From Adiantum capillus-veneris (taxonomy: Eukaryota > Streptophyta > Polypodiopsida > Polypodiales > Pteridaceae), in assembly GCA_014529385.2 (NCBI GenBank), contig CM043967.1:83265278-83329277 (forward strand): a stretch of DNA of 64,000 nt, written 5' to 3'. Positions 25,338 through 36,332 of the stretch are shown here, piece after piece (position 1 is the first letter of the stretch; the number at the start of each line of letters is the position of its first letter). The position numbers and the translations under genes are program-made. Under the pieces are notes generated by a model. It had not been told where the DNA came from, did not search any database, and saw only the letters and a program-made list of their open reading frames with translations.

Positions 25338-25371
<34 letters not shown>
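25338..25371 (+). repeat. (AC)n microsatellite
   Basis: 34 bp of AC repeat. Confidence 0.95.
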
Positions 25372-25373
<2 letters not shown>

Positions 25374-26231
25374 CATGCATGGTACAAAGAAAGCAAAAGG
25401 GACACTTGTCAAGTTCCTCCTCATGTTGCCCTCATGGTGTGCCTGAAGCCTATTGGCTGGCCACCCAAGGGGTCCAATGATAAGTTAGGAGATTTAATTA
25501 ATTGATCTTGCATTTATCAAGTCCTCTGTCTCAAAGGGGAAAGGGGTCCCAAGTCTACCCTTGTTGCTTGGTATGACACTTGCTTGTGATTGGCTAGGCT
25601 TGGAGGGGTCCAATGAGCTTCAAGCATGAGCTACAAGGGGGGGGTGTCGACCAAAGCAACTAAGGGGCCTACTTAGGGGGTATACTCTCCCACACACACT
25701 CACACACACTCTCATTGTGTGAAGTGCAAGAGCTCCCTCTCCTTCTCCAAGCAAGTAGAGAGGTTGAGAGCCTACACCAACACTCTTGGCTATGGAGTGC
25801 AAATCCAACCAAGAGCCATGCTTCAATGCTTAAGCTTGCCATCTTCTCCATCTTCATTACTATGCTATTATGTATACTAGCAAGAAGAGTGATTTCTTCT
25901 TCCTCTTCCCTACCCTCATTCCCTACTAGCTCTCTCCACCTTCGAAGGTGTTTGAGGTCTTGGGACTGAGGCTTGGGATAGTTAAAGCTTTCCGCAAAGT
26001 TTATGTTATTCTTGTGATACATGAAGATTTCCATCTTCATTGCATCACCACCTAGGTCACAAGGAACACAAAGATTGTATTGTAACAAGTCTCTCTTGAT
26101 GGGAGAATCATAATACAAATGCCTATTGGAGGGGGGACCGGCTCCACATAAATCCGATCCTCAACTGTTGTCATGTTCTTTAAATTCTCTCTCTTGCAAA
26201 AGTATTAATCATGCCAAGTTAGCTAAATGCT
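25372..26231. other. Unassigned stretch
   Basis: Frames 25669-26118 (minus, 149 codons) and 25715-25969 (plus) overlap and have no recognised domain. The style (CT-rich leader and short CA runs near 25690-25715) resembles LTR/leader DNA, but no partner repeat was found. Confidence 0.35.
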
Positions 26232-26705
26232 ACATTAGGGGAATTTTGAGGTCATTTTTCTGCCCTCTAAGGAAGTTTGACCAAAAGATTCTCTCAAAAG
26301 TTGGGCGTCAGGTAAATTTTTTGCAAATGAGCTCCAAATCTGACGGACCTTGCATATTTAGATTCTACTCGTAGAGCTCTTTCCGGTGATATATGGGTTG
26401 ATAGGGTTTGGAGGTCGGACGAGGAAGTTATGCAAAAGATACCTTTTAGCCTAGCAAAAGGTTCCCGTAACGGAACCTTTTGCTAGGCTAAAAGGTATCT
26501 TTTGCATAACTTCCTCGTCCGACCTCCAAACCCTATCAACCCATATATCACCGGAAAGAGCTCGACGAGTAGAATCTAAATATGCAAGGTCCGCCAGATT
26601 TGGAGCTCATTTGCAAAAAATTTACCGGACGCCCAACTTTTGAGAGAATCTTTTGGTCAAACTTCCTTAGAGGGCAGAAAAATGACCTCAAAATTCCCCT
26701 AATGT
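26232..26705. repeat. Near-perfect 474-bp inverted repeat (hairpin)
   Basis: Arms 26232-26465 and 26472-26705 (234 bp each) are reverse complements with about three visible mismatches around a 6-base loop (CGTAAC). The mismatches are at GTCAGG / GTCCGG, GACGGACC / GGCGGACC and CTCGTAGAG / CTCGTCGAG. No coding frame is conserved. As RNA it would form a long double strand, a potential source of small RNAs. It could be a foldback element; no TSD was identified. Confidence 0.9.
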
Positions 26706-27061
26706 GTTTATGTTGCTACCATCAATTATATTCACCCGCTATGCTCACAAAGTAATTTCACAAAAGTACTTCCTCTAATTTTTCTACTCTCAAGTTAATA
26801 GGTCAATTTCATCACACAAACTCTATCCCAAAAAGTGTTATCAAGAGGGAGAGAGTGGAGAATATTTGGTCACAGTGGCATCTCAGAGTGTGACTGTAGG
26901 CAACAGATGTAGAGCCCTCACTCGCACCTTATAGTGATTGAGACAACTTTACAATCAGAACATGCTCTGATATCAAATGCTATACCCACTTGAGTGATAT
27001 AAAGCCTTGAATCAGCTAAATTTCATACAATGGGGCTCCTAGAGTTGAGGCACAATCAAAG

Positions 27062-27301
27062 AATGGGTCTATAGTGGCCGATTGCATTCCAAAACATGAC
27101 ATCCCTCACAAGAAGCTCCTCAAGCACTTTTTGTGCTTTATGAAGTGCACCAAGTTTGAGTTACATGTTGACCAAGACAGTGCCAAGCACGCCATTTTCT
27201 TTCAAAAACCCTTGAGTAACAATATCATCATGAATTGTTTTGACCATATTAGTAGGTGCAAGTGTAAGCCTTCAAGATGCAAGCGTATGTGATTGCATCG
27301 A
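27062..27301 (-). pseudogene. PPR array (antisense), distal piece
   Basis: Contains the same blocks as the array at 52826-54610: AAGAAGCTCCTCAAGCACTT, TTTGTGCTTTATGAAGTGCA, ACAATATCATCATGAATTG and GATGCAAGCGTATGTGATTG. It ends at the left TSD (ATCGA) of the composite retroelement and resumes at 52826, so it is the C-terminal side of one interrupted gene copy. Confidence 0.85.
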
Positions 27302-28228
27302 TGTTAACTGAGTCAACGTCAGTTAACAGAAGCTGTTAAAGACCAAAGACGTACGAATGCACATCGAAGATCAACATGAAGAAGCAGGAAAGATTGGAGT
27401 TACACATTTTCCACGTTTTCCTAAAATGGTCACGTATTGTAAATTCCCAATTTATTTCAAGCTATTGTAATATTTCTAATGTGTTACGGGCTCAATGGGA
27501 GTTCCAAGCTGTAAATAATAGGTCAATTACTATGCCTAGGTAGTAGATTCAGTAAGTGGTGGATCCCTAAAGGCCTTGGGTGCCCGGACATTGCATATTT
27601 TTACCCTAGGTATATAAGGCAGTGTGTAAAAGAAATTAGGGTTCTCAAGCTCATTTGTTGCGAGCACTCTTTGGTGAGAGCTCTTGAGGTGTATGGCTAT
27701 GGATTCCTTGAGCTTCTCCTTGCTCATGAGACTTGGTTAACACTAATCAATGATTCATTCTCTTTCACTATGCCTCTCTCATGCTTTTTATGATTGCCTA
27801 TTATGCTTAGATTAGCTAGATCTTAACTAATTAGTGGTTAATCCCTCTCTAATCTTGTGTGATTGCCCTCTTTTGCTTGTGTGTGCATGTAGGTTTGATT
27901 GGAGTATGGTGCTTGATAGATCTATGTGTGTGTGCATGCAATTAGTGTGTTGCATGATAGGGATAGTGTTGTGTGTGATTGGGTTGATTAGTGTTGTGTG
28001 TGATTGGGTTGATTAGAGGTGAAGAGAAGTTGATGTGGAGATTTCCTTTCATTGCGGCTTCGCTCCTCCATAGGGAGAGAAGCTCACTTCATAGAGTTAA
28101 CCATTTGTGCTGCCACGATTAGCTCACTAACTGTGTGAGTGTTTCCATGCCCTAGCCAGGTAGGTCATCCCTCTGGATTGATAATTTTGTTGGTCATTGG
28201 AGCTATTGCAACGATGGGACCCCCAACA
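27302..28228 (+). repeat. LTR A of composite (927 bp)
   Basis: TGTTAACTGAGTC...CCCCCAACA. TATATAAG TATA box at 27611-27618, 309 bp from the start, the same offset as in LTR B and C. The left TSD ATCGA precedes it. Confidence 0.92.
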
Positions 28229-28256
28229 TTTGGCGCTATTTCGGAGGATGATGGCA
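28229..28256 (+). promoter_or_regulatory. Primer binding site 1 (degraded tRNA-Asp type)
   Basis: TTTGGCGCTATTTCGGAGGA follows LTR A. The plant Ty3-gypsy tRNA-Asp site is TGGCGCCGTTGCC. Here several C have become T. Confidence 0.7.
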
Positions 28257-28485
28257 TACGCTAGTGTAATTGTGGCATAATCAAATGCGTTCTCTCACTA
28301 ATTTCACTACTAAATTCACTTGTGTGTTTATGTTTTTGTAGATTTTGGATGTGTGTGCATGAAGCAATGTGTTCATAATTCCCTAATGTGCCACCATATC
28401 TTGCTAATTGTGTGTTTACACACTCTAATTTCACACTAAACCCTTGCTAATTTCACTAATTTTTGCTAACTTACTAACTTGCTAT

Positions 28486-30477
28486 TGAGGCGGTCCGGGG
28501 CGGCAACAAGAGAGGCGACCTCTAAACACCTCTCAAGGCTCTCATGCTACTCAATTGGGGCTGGGCCAAGCACAATCAAAGATAACAACAACCCACAGCC
28601 AGAAACCAAACAAGAAAAGGGGCACCACCTAGTTGTAGATGCGAACTAGGACGCATGCGATATCTCCTTGTAATCAAACACACAAAGGTAGGGGAATGCA
28701 AGATAGCCACACACACCAAATACAAACATTCACCACACCAGGGAAAGGTAAAGAGCACAAATCAACTTGAGCAGCTCAGTCTTAGCCTTAAAGACTAGAT
28801 GCACATAAAGCTTGATAAGAAATAGAGAAACAACACAAAACTTGACCTTGTTGCCAATACACAAATTGTCTTAGGGTCACGGGAGCCCTCTCACCGAGCA
28901 CCCTCTTACAATTGACCTTTTGGGCAAACAATTCAACAAGCCCTCAAACCACCAAGCATAAAATGGCACAACAAACTTCAAGGACAAATGCCTTAAACCA
29001 CCTCATGAGCCAACTTATCAAGTCAATTTGGAGAGAAGAGTCATAGTTGAAACATACAATTGCACCCAAAACTATAAATCTTATTTATGCACAAAAGTAG
29101 GCTACAAGTGTGGTGAAGAGTATGGCATACACTCCACTCCTTTAGATGGCATAACTAACTTCAAGCTTCTCCATGCACCTATGTGTAGTGATGGAATAGA
29201 GCACTCACAATGCACACACTCTACACAACTAGGCTTGAAGAGTGGTGTGTTATGTGTTGAGAATGGTGTGGTGTAGTGTGATCATGTGATGATTTACAAG
29301 GGAGATAAGGGCTCTATTTATAGGCTTTAGAAGCCCTGATTAGGATTAGACCTAATTAAGTTTATTTGAAGAAATCAAAGATTATGCATATTTTATTTTT
29401 TTTAAAATGAAGGTGGGTCTCTCTTATCCTTTGAGTCACATGGATGTGTGTAAGAGTGAGTAGGTGTGTGGAAGGGTGAGAGAAATAGGAAGATTTTTTG
29501 GGTGTATGAGGTGGCAGTTTTGAAGTCGGCCATAAATTTCATGTAAAATCTCCCTTGACTTCAAAATTTCTGAAAAAATTATGAAAAATACTTCATCTCA
29601 CGAGATACGTTTTGTCTTTTGAAAGTATCCTCAAATTCGGATCATAAGAAGGTGCCAAAATTCGAGCAAAAATCTGTCCCTGTAGCACCTAATAAAGCTT
29701 GAAGTGTGCCACTATTTGATTCTTTTTCCTTTGTAGTCTTCCAAGTGAGCCCCCCATACATCAACCATGACCTAATATTTCCAAGGAGCTTGCAAACATG
29801 TATGGTATAGGATAAGTATCAAATATAATATATACTTGTGGGGTAAGAAGATAGGCTAGCTAGTCATGAAAAATGGACACATGGGATGCATGGTGGAAAA
29901 AATATATATAAAATAAAAGGAGAAAAATCATGAGGGAAGGGACCCTCAATTATTCTCTACTTTGAGTGATTTAAGGAATTTATTTGAAGATGAAATCTAT
30001 TTACTTGTGAATATTTAACTGGGAGGGATGGGAAAAAATATGACGGAGCTGATAAGGTTATTGGTGAATTGAAGTCACATAAAGGTTTTTCAAGGCTTGT
30101 GTGAGTTGAGCTTAAGTGATAGAATGATATTAAAATATGGATAAGGAATGACTATTGATGGAAGCTAGCATACTTAGTCCTGATAACCTAGGAATATATA
30201 TTTATATAAATACAAAAAAAACCCTTTATATTTAGGTCCTTTATTTGATAGAAAATATTTACATGTAAAGAGGACCGTAATATTATAAATTTATTTTTTT
30301 GGTCTCCTAGCCCGATGACTCGCTCAATGATTTGATATTAAAAAAAAATGATAAAAACCTAAACACACGCACACTATTTATAAATGAAAAAGCGAGCCTA
30401 GTCATTGTGCTAGGGTGTTTTTGTGGGGTGAAGTGGCTTCTTAAAATTATTTTATGAGAGCCGAAAAAGGGCTATCA
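28486..30477 (-). repeat. 3' LTR of Tat element (1992 bp)
   Basis: Plus-strand TGAGGCGGTCC...GGGCTATCA. It lacks a block of about 553 bp present in the other LTR (between about 37294 and 37849). The deletion junction is near 29447, with GTG microhomology. The minus-strand TATA box TATAAATAG is near 29315-29323. Confidence 0.92.
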
Positions 30478-30492
30478 TTTAGCCCTCCCCTA
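30478..30492 (-). promoter_or_regulatory. Polypurine tract of Tat element
   Basis: Minus-strand AGGGGAGGGCTAAA immediately precedes the 3' LTR start (TGATAGC). Confidence 0.7.
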
Positions 30493-30505
30493 GATGATGG
30501 TACAT

Positions 30506-31850
30506 TCATGTACCATTAAAAGGCATATCTTCCAATGAGAGTGTTTTTCGATCCTTCATGATATTTGGTGGCTTAGTTGAATCTTCATCTTGTAGTACCA
30601 AGATCAAAGACTTACATGGTATTGTAGTTGTTCCATGCTCTTGTAGATCCTCTGGTAGAACTCGACTCAAGTAAGGCTTTAATCGATACCCGTTCACCTT
30701 CTTGGGGTGCTCGTTGCCATCCAAATCCATGAGTTGATAGTAGCTAGAGTTGAAGGTCTTCTTGAAAATGTATGGTCCCTGCCATTTGGTATTGAACTTC
30801 ACATCAAAGCGATTGTCAAGGCGATTATCGTACCTTAGAACTAAATCTCCTTCCTTGATCCCTTTGTATTTCACCTTTTTGTCGAGATTGTCCTTTATTT
30901 GCGTAGCCTTTCTTTTATAGCACTCATAAGCCGCCTCCCGTTTCCATTCTAGTTCTGCGAGGGTGAGAAGTCGATCTTCCCAAGCTGCTTCTTCTCCTTG
31001 TGCCACCTTTCCATGAAGTCGCATTGTTGGAATGTTGAGCTCGATGGGTTGCAAAGCTTCTTGACCATAGACAAGGTGGAAGGGTGTGAACTCTGTCGCT
31101 TCCTTGTTGGTAGTCCGATAGGCCCACAATGCTCCATCCAAGAAGTCATTCCATAGCTTTGTCTTGTTCTTTACCATCTTCCGGATGATTCCTGCAATGA
31201 TACCATTAGCCTTCTCTACCAAACCATTTGACTGAGGGTAGTAGGGTGTGCTATGCCGATGTAGAATGTGAAGCTCATCACAAACTTCCGTGAGCAAGCC
31301 CTTCCTAAACCCTGGACCATTATCAAAAACAATCTCCAAAGGTGTGCCAAATTTGCAACAAATGTGAGTGTACACAAACTTTCTAACTGTCCTCTCATTC
31401 ACTCTTGCCACACTTTGAGCTTCTACCCACCTAGTCATGTAGTCTATAGCCACCAAGATATACAATTTTCCATTTTTAGTCCTGGGCAATGGACCCATAG
31501 CATCAATGCCCCATTTTTCAAATGGACCATTTGCAAGGACTAACTGATGTGGACCATGTAACAGACGCTTGTTTCCATTAATCTGAAGATTGTGGCAACT
31601 TTTACACCAATGTTGAACATCAATGTGCAAGCTTGGCCAAACATATCCGGCAAGAAAAATCTTTTTTGCAGTGAGTTCCTGTGCAAAATGACCACCACAC
31701 GCTTCCTCATGCAAACCTTCAAGAATGGCTGGAATCTCCTTGGTTGTTGGTATTCTCCTACAAACTTGATCTTTTCCCCTTTGGTAAAGGGCACCTTCAA
31801 AAAACAAATATGAACTCGCCTTCTCTTTTGAGCCTTTGTGAAGCCCTCTG
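30506..31850 (-). pseudogene. Tat integrase
   Basis: After a frameshift near 31840 the frame reads SSYLFFEGALYQRGKD, then the zinc domain HEEACGGH ... CKSC, then the core with WGIDAMGPLP (D), IVFDNGPGF (D) and STPYYPQSNGLVEKANG (E). By count it has the D-35-E spacing. RLKPYL and a C-terminal tail end the protein at 30506; no chromodomain is seen, as expected for Tat. It would insert the cDNA into the chromosome. The catalytic core is uninterrupted for 433 codons. Confidence 0.93.
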
Positions 31851-31854
31851 GAAA

Positions 31855-32340
31855 CTAGCCCTCTAAAATGTAGCTCACAACGGGAGCCAATGACCCCATC
31901 CCCTGGTACCTTGGTTGCTTTATCACTGTTGCTGCCATGATGACCTGCATTTCACTCTCAACACATGCAACTGCTTTTTGTGCAAGTAAATCTGCATCTT
32001 CATTTTGTTTCTCAAGGATATGATATAGTTGCACTTCTTCAAATTGATTAAACAACTTACGAATGGCATTAACTTTTGTCCTTAGGTTTTGATTCTTGCA
32101 TTCCCAAATGCCTAAAATCTGCTTCACAATGAGAAGTGCATCTCCCTTTACCATGAGACGTCATATACCTTGGCCAATGCACATCTTTAAACCATGAAGT
32201 AGTGTGTCGTATTCTTCTTCATTGTTGCTAGTTGAACATGGTAGATTGACCTTCTCTTTCATGACCACCTCTCCACTTGGGTTGAGCAATACTAGCCCTC
32301 CCCTTGCTTTTCTTGTGACTCATCAAAAAGCTCCATCAAA
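31855..32340 (-). pseudogene. Tat second RNase H (archaeal type)
   Basis: TAFTLFFDGAF, two TGA codons (32320-32325, expected CGA), then RGGLVLLNPSGEVVMKEK, CSTSNNEEEYDTLLHGLKMC, TGA (32161-32163, expected CGA), RLMVKGDALLIVKQI and NEDADLLAQKAV. This is the FDGA...NNxAEY...GDSxLV pattern of archaeal-like RNase H. The catalytic D, E and D are all visible. It degrades the RNA strand during reverse transcription. Ends in TAG 31855-31857. Confidence 0.9.
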
Positions 32341-32802
32341 GAACAAGGTAAAAGCAGTAGGAATACTTTTAGGTGGTGGCAATGGTAAGGTCTTTACTTC
32401 AGGCACCTTAATCTCCTTCTCATGTACCCTATAAGTAAGAATCCCTACCAATTGTGCACACACACTGTCTTCTACCTTGAAAGAGTATTGAAACTCTTGC
32501 AACTCCATAATCCACTTTGAGATCCTAGTACTAAGATTCATCTGAGATGACACCCAAGGGAACAAATTTTCTACAGTGAGAATTACAAAAGGTTTTGGTA
32601 GCAAGTAGGATCTAAACTTTCTCACCCCAAACATGAGGGAAAGCATCATGAGTTCTGCCTCCGTGTAGCCTCTCTCCAAAGCATTCATGACCCTACTAGC
32701 AAAGTAGATGGGTCGCATCCGGGTACTATGTGGATCTTGTTGTAGCAAAACCGCACCAATTGTTTCTTTCCCAACACTAGAGCTAACAAAGAATGTGTAC
32801 TC
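32326..32802 (-). pseudogene. Tat RNase H (first, degenerate)
   Basis: EYTFFVSSSVGKETIGAVLL, PIYFASRVMNALERGYTEAE and KWIMELQEFQYSFKVEDS match the gypsy RNase H. The usual catalytic aspartates look replaced (SSSVG at the first position; TVENL where TDHxxL is usual), while the Glu of YTEAE remains. This fits a domain turned into a structural tether, as known for retroelements with a second RNase H. Confidence 0.8.
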
Positions 32803-32805
32803 CTA

Positions 32806-33453
32806 ACAAGGAGGCATGAGTGTTGGTAGCTCTGACAAAATGACTTTAATGTTACAAAAGTACTCTTCAAGCTCATCAGACCATGCAAATTCTACTTGTT
32901 GTGTCAACTTTTGCAAAGGATGAAGCAACTCCGAAGCTAAGTGAATAAAGCGTGACATATACTTCACCTTTTGAATGAATGAGATGACCTCTTTGAGATT
33001 CTTGGGTGATGGGAGCTCAATAAGAGCCTTTGCCTTTGAAGGATCCACCTCAATGCCTTTATACGAAACCTTGTGACCAAGCAAGATCACTTCATCCTCA
33101 CCTATGTGACACTTGTCGGGGTTGAGGTGACCTCCCATGTCATAGAGCTTCTTTAAATCTTCTTCTATCCTTTGTAGATGCAATGATTTTGAGCTATAAA
33201 TGCAAAAATCATCAATAAAAACCCTAATGGACTTTCCAAAGAATGCTTGAAACACCATGTTCATTAAGCGTTGGAAAGTTGCAGGAGCATTTGTCAGGCC
33301 AAATGGCATAACTCTAAAAGCATAACAACCCCAAGGAGTGATGAAGGTTGTTTTTAACTGATCTTCCAATGCGATACCTATTTGAAAGTAACCTGAGTAG
33401 CCATCACACACAGTGTACTTCTCATGACCAGCTACCTCATTTAGTATCTCATC
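32806..33453 (-). pseudogene. Tat reverse transcriptase core
   Basis: Continues in frame after the TAG: YTVCDGYSGYFQIGIALEDQ (motif A), FRVMPFGLTNAPATFQRLMN (motif B), RVFIDDFCIYS (motif C, catalytic DD kept), LGHKVSYKGIEVDPSKAKAL and the thumb and connection. It copies the element RNA into DNA. Active-site residues look intact. Ends at TAG 32803-32805 (expected CAG). Confidence 0.92.
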
Positions 33454-34449
33454 CTAAAATGGGAGGGGAAAGTGATCTCTTTTTGTTGCCTCGTTGAGTG
33501 GACGGTAATCCACACACACCCTCCACTTGCCGTTTTTCTTAGGAGTGACAACAACGGGAGAGACCCACTCTGAATTCTCCACTGGATAAATGAAACCTGC
33601 TGCTAGAAGCTTTCTTACCTCCTTGAGTAAAGCCTGCTCCTTGATGACTCCTAGCCTTCGTAGCTTTTGAGCTTTAGGTGTGGCCTCAGGCTTCAACTCA
33701 ATTTTGTGTTGAACAGCATCTACTCCACGCACATCAGTGTAGTCTTTAGCAAAAAGCCTAGGAAATTTCTTTACCACACATTTGAACTCCTCTCTTTCGT
33801 CCTTTGTAAGTGTTGTAGACAACATACCTTCTAAGATTCCTTCATCTTGCACCTTTTGGTTCTCTTGGGAACCTACCTCTTCCAAACCTGGGCAAGAGGT
33901 CTCTTGGTTGTTTGGCTTAAACCTTACCCCCATGACTTCGATGGAAGACTCCTTTTCAGTAATGTTGCCACTACTTTCTCCTTCTGAAGTGCTATCGGTC
34001 CAGCCTTCCTCCGTCTCACTTTGAGATGATTCTTCATGGAGCTCCTCCTGGCATTGCTCCTTCATGTCAAAGACAACCTTCTTATGATTGTCATTCCTAC
34101 AAATTAATTTTCCACTCTCCCAATCCTGCAAAGCTCGCATTTTCATTAGCCATGGTCTTCCTAGGATAAATGGATAACCACTTTCCTTGGTCGACATAAC
34201 ATAAAAATCCACCGCCTTCTTAATGCCAAAGGCCTCTACAAAAACATTTTTACAAATGCCTACACACCTAGCTTTGCTATTGTTTGCCATCTTCACTTTG
34301 ATTTCAGAGGTCTCATGGATGTGCATGCCTAGTCTTTGCATGAGTCCCTCTGTCATGATGCAAATTTGTGCAGCCCCATCTACTAGACCTTTCCTAACCA
34401 ATATTCCTTTGATGTAACAATCTAGCACATGTGTAATATCCTCATTCAT
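33454..34449 (-). pseudogene. Tat protease and start of reverse transcriptase
   Basis: CYIKGILVRKGLVDGAAQIC near 34370-34430 is the retropepsin active-site loop, with D-G-A in place of the usual D-S/T-G-A. FILGRPWLMKMRAL near 34130-34170 is its C-terminal 'LGRPWL' strand. The linker is acidic (ESSQSETEEGWTDSTSEGES). RT starts with KEVRKLLAAGFIYPVENSEW, VSPVVVTPKKNGKWRVCVDY and RPLNEATKRDHFPLPF (RT motifs 1-2), then TAG at 33454-33456 where CAG is expected. Confidence 0.9.
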
Positions 34450-35772
34450 TTCAGCATGTGCAATTTTTACAACTGGAACACTCTCTTTTATCTTTCTCCT
34501 AGTGTCAACTGCCTTCGTTAAATCCCTCCTAACTTGTGGGCATAATGCAAGAAACTGAGGCCATGAGATATCAGGACCCTTACCTCTCATGTCTTCCAAT
34601 AGGTTGTATGGAGCCATACCATGTCCAAGAGGGAAGTCTTGGAGGTTGATACGACGTTGAGTCCTCTTAGCTTCCTTGGTCTCCTTTGCCTTCTTTTCTC
34701 GTCCATGGTCACTTTGTGATGTAACCCCTTCTTTCTCCTTACCTTTTCCTCGGCCACGCTTAATGCCATTTGCTTCCATGTCAACCTCTCTTGAATTTGT
34801 CACCTCTACCACATGCACATTTGGGTCTGGCAAAGGTGGAACTCCTTCTACTCCTTTTGGAGGTGGTCTTGCTCCATTTGGCCTTTGTACAAGTCGTGGT
34901 TGCTGACTAGTTCCTTCACCTGCATTCATCACTGGGTAATTCAAGTTAGGTCTCCGTGGCTCCCCACGGGGCCAAGGACAATTATACATCCCATGTCCAG
35001 ACTCACTGCAATTCCAACATTGCAAGACTCTCCTAGGTCGTGGATCTCGCTCTTCAGACTTCTTTGCTTGTCCCTTTGGACCTACAACTTGTGCAAGGTG
35101 AATTGGCAGGCTGCTTAAAGATTCATTTAACTTCTCAATCACTTCCGTCATTACCTCAGGAAGCTCCTTAGATGTTGATGCTTGTGACTTACCTTTGGGT
35201 CTAAGACCTTCTATTGGAACCTCCCCCCTTAAGCACTTGAGTTTCCTATATTTCTCAGCAGCCCTAGTTTCAGCTGCATCAAAGGTAGCAGGTGCACCCG
35301 CCTCAACTTTTACCTTAAGGTCAGGAAAGAGTCCTGCTATGAACCTCTCCTTCTTTAGAAATTCTGCACCATCACCAGGGTTAGCAACATTTCGTATCCA
35401 TAGAGCCCAAAGACGTAGAAACTCTTTCTTGTACAAGTAGTAGTCATCTAAGTCTTTCTGCGTATGAGAAACAATGTCTTGCCATAATTTCTGAGTGTTT
35501 CGGGGATCAAAGAAGTATTTCTTGAAACGATTCAACACTTCCATGTAATTCCCCTTAACTTCCTAAGGCAAAGAGTCAAACCAAGTGCTAGCATCTTTCC
35601 TAAGGACTACCTCAAATATTTCTACACGTTCCTGATCAGTTACTATCCTTTTGATACGGCAAGACATTTTGAAATTTGCTAAGAATAATTCTGCATCCTC
35701 CCCAGGCTCTCCAAAGAACAAGGGGTAGCCACTCATTTGCCTAGTTGTATCCATGTTGCTGGTTTTACTCAA
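34450..35772 (-). pseudogene. Tat gag: capsid region and zinc knuckle
   Basis: Starts MSKTSNMDTTRQMSG. YPLFFGEPGEDAELFLANFK and ASTWFDSLP, then stop TAG (35563-35565, expected CAG), continuing in frame EVKGNYMEVLNRFKKYFFDP, ... ERFIAGLFPDLK. This is the Retrotrans_gag capsid fold. The CCHC knuckle CWNCSESGHGMYNC (C-x2-C-x4-H-x4-C) is intact near 34978-35019. A long charged linker (KGRGKGKEKEG, KKAKETKEAKRTQRR) separates it from protease. Gag packages the RNA. The single TAG truncates it after 69 codons. Confidence 0.9.
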
Positions 35773-36332
35773 AAATTTCTTTTTATTATTTTTATTTTTT
35801 GTGTTGCAAAATCAAATTTCAAAGTAGAATGAAAATATAAACATCAAAGCTTAGATCGTAGCGAATCAATGGCAAAATGAACGGATTGACTGAGGCATTG
35901 ATAGCCGCTACTTGCCTAGGTTCAAAGATACGACGGAAAACACGTTGAAATTGTAACTTTGTGCCAACTATTACATGCACGTCTTGTACAATACAAGTCC
36001 TCTTGATTCATTAACCTAGCTAAAACAAGATAAACACATGTACATGAAAAGAGACATTATAGTCTACAAGTAGGAGTATAACAGGATTTGGAGATTGTAG
36101 AATATCTCTTAATGCTTCAGCACCAAAGAGGAATACAATAAGTTGTTGAAAAAAGATGTTTCTATCAATGCGAACATTTATCCTAATCCCTTGCACCCAA
36201 TGAAACTGATGAAATTGAATTGCATGATCGGGATTAGGAGGTGGTGGATTGTTCATGTAAACATAGCTAGTTTTTGAAGACTTACCTTGAGTATGCTAAC
36301 ACAACCGCTCGTCCTCCATGGGGGAACCAATT
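35773..36332 (-). other. Leader between 5' LTR and gag of Tat element
   Basis: About 560 bp without coding content that I recognise. It holds the primer site at the right-hand end. Confidence 0.7.

Noticed and set aside
26953-26975. Minus-strand GATATCAGAGCATG as a copia primer site marking another LTR element
   Set aside because: Only one short match; no LTR pair or TSD found around 26.2-27.1 kb.
33782-35440. Plus-strand frames within the Tat gag-pol region
   Set aside because: Complement of the well-supported minus-strand gag-pol frame.
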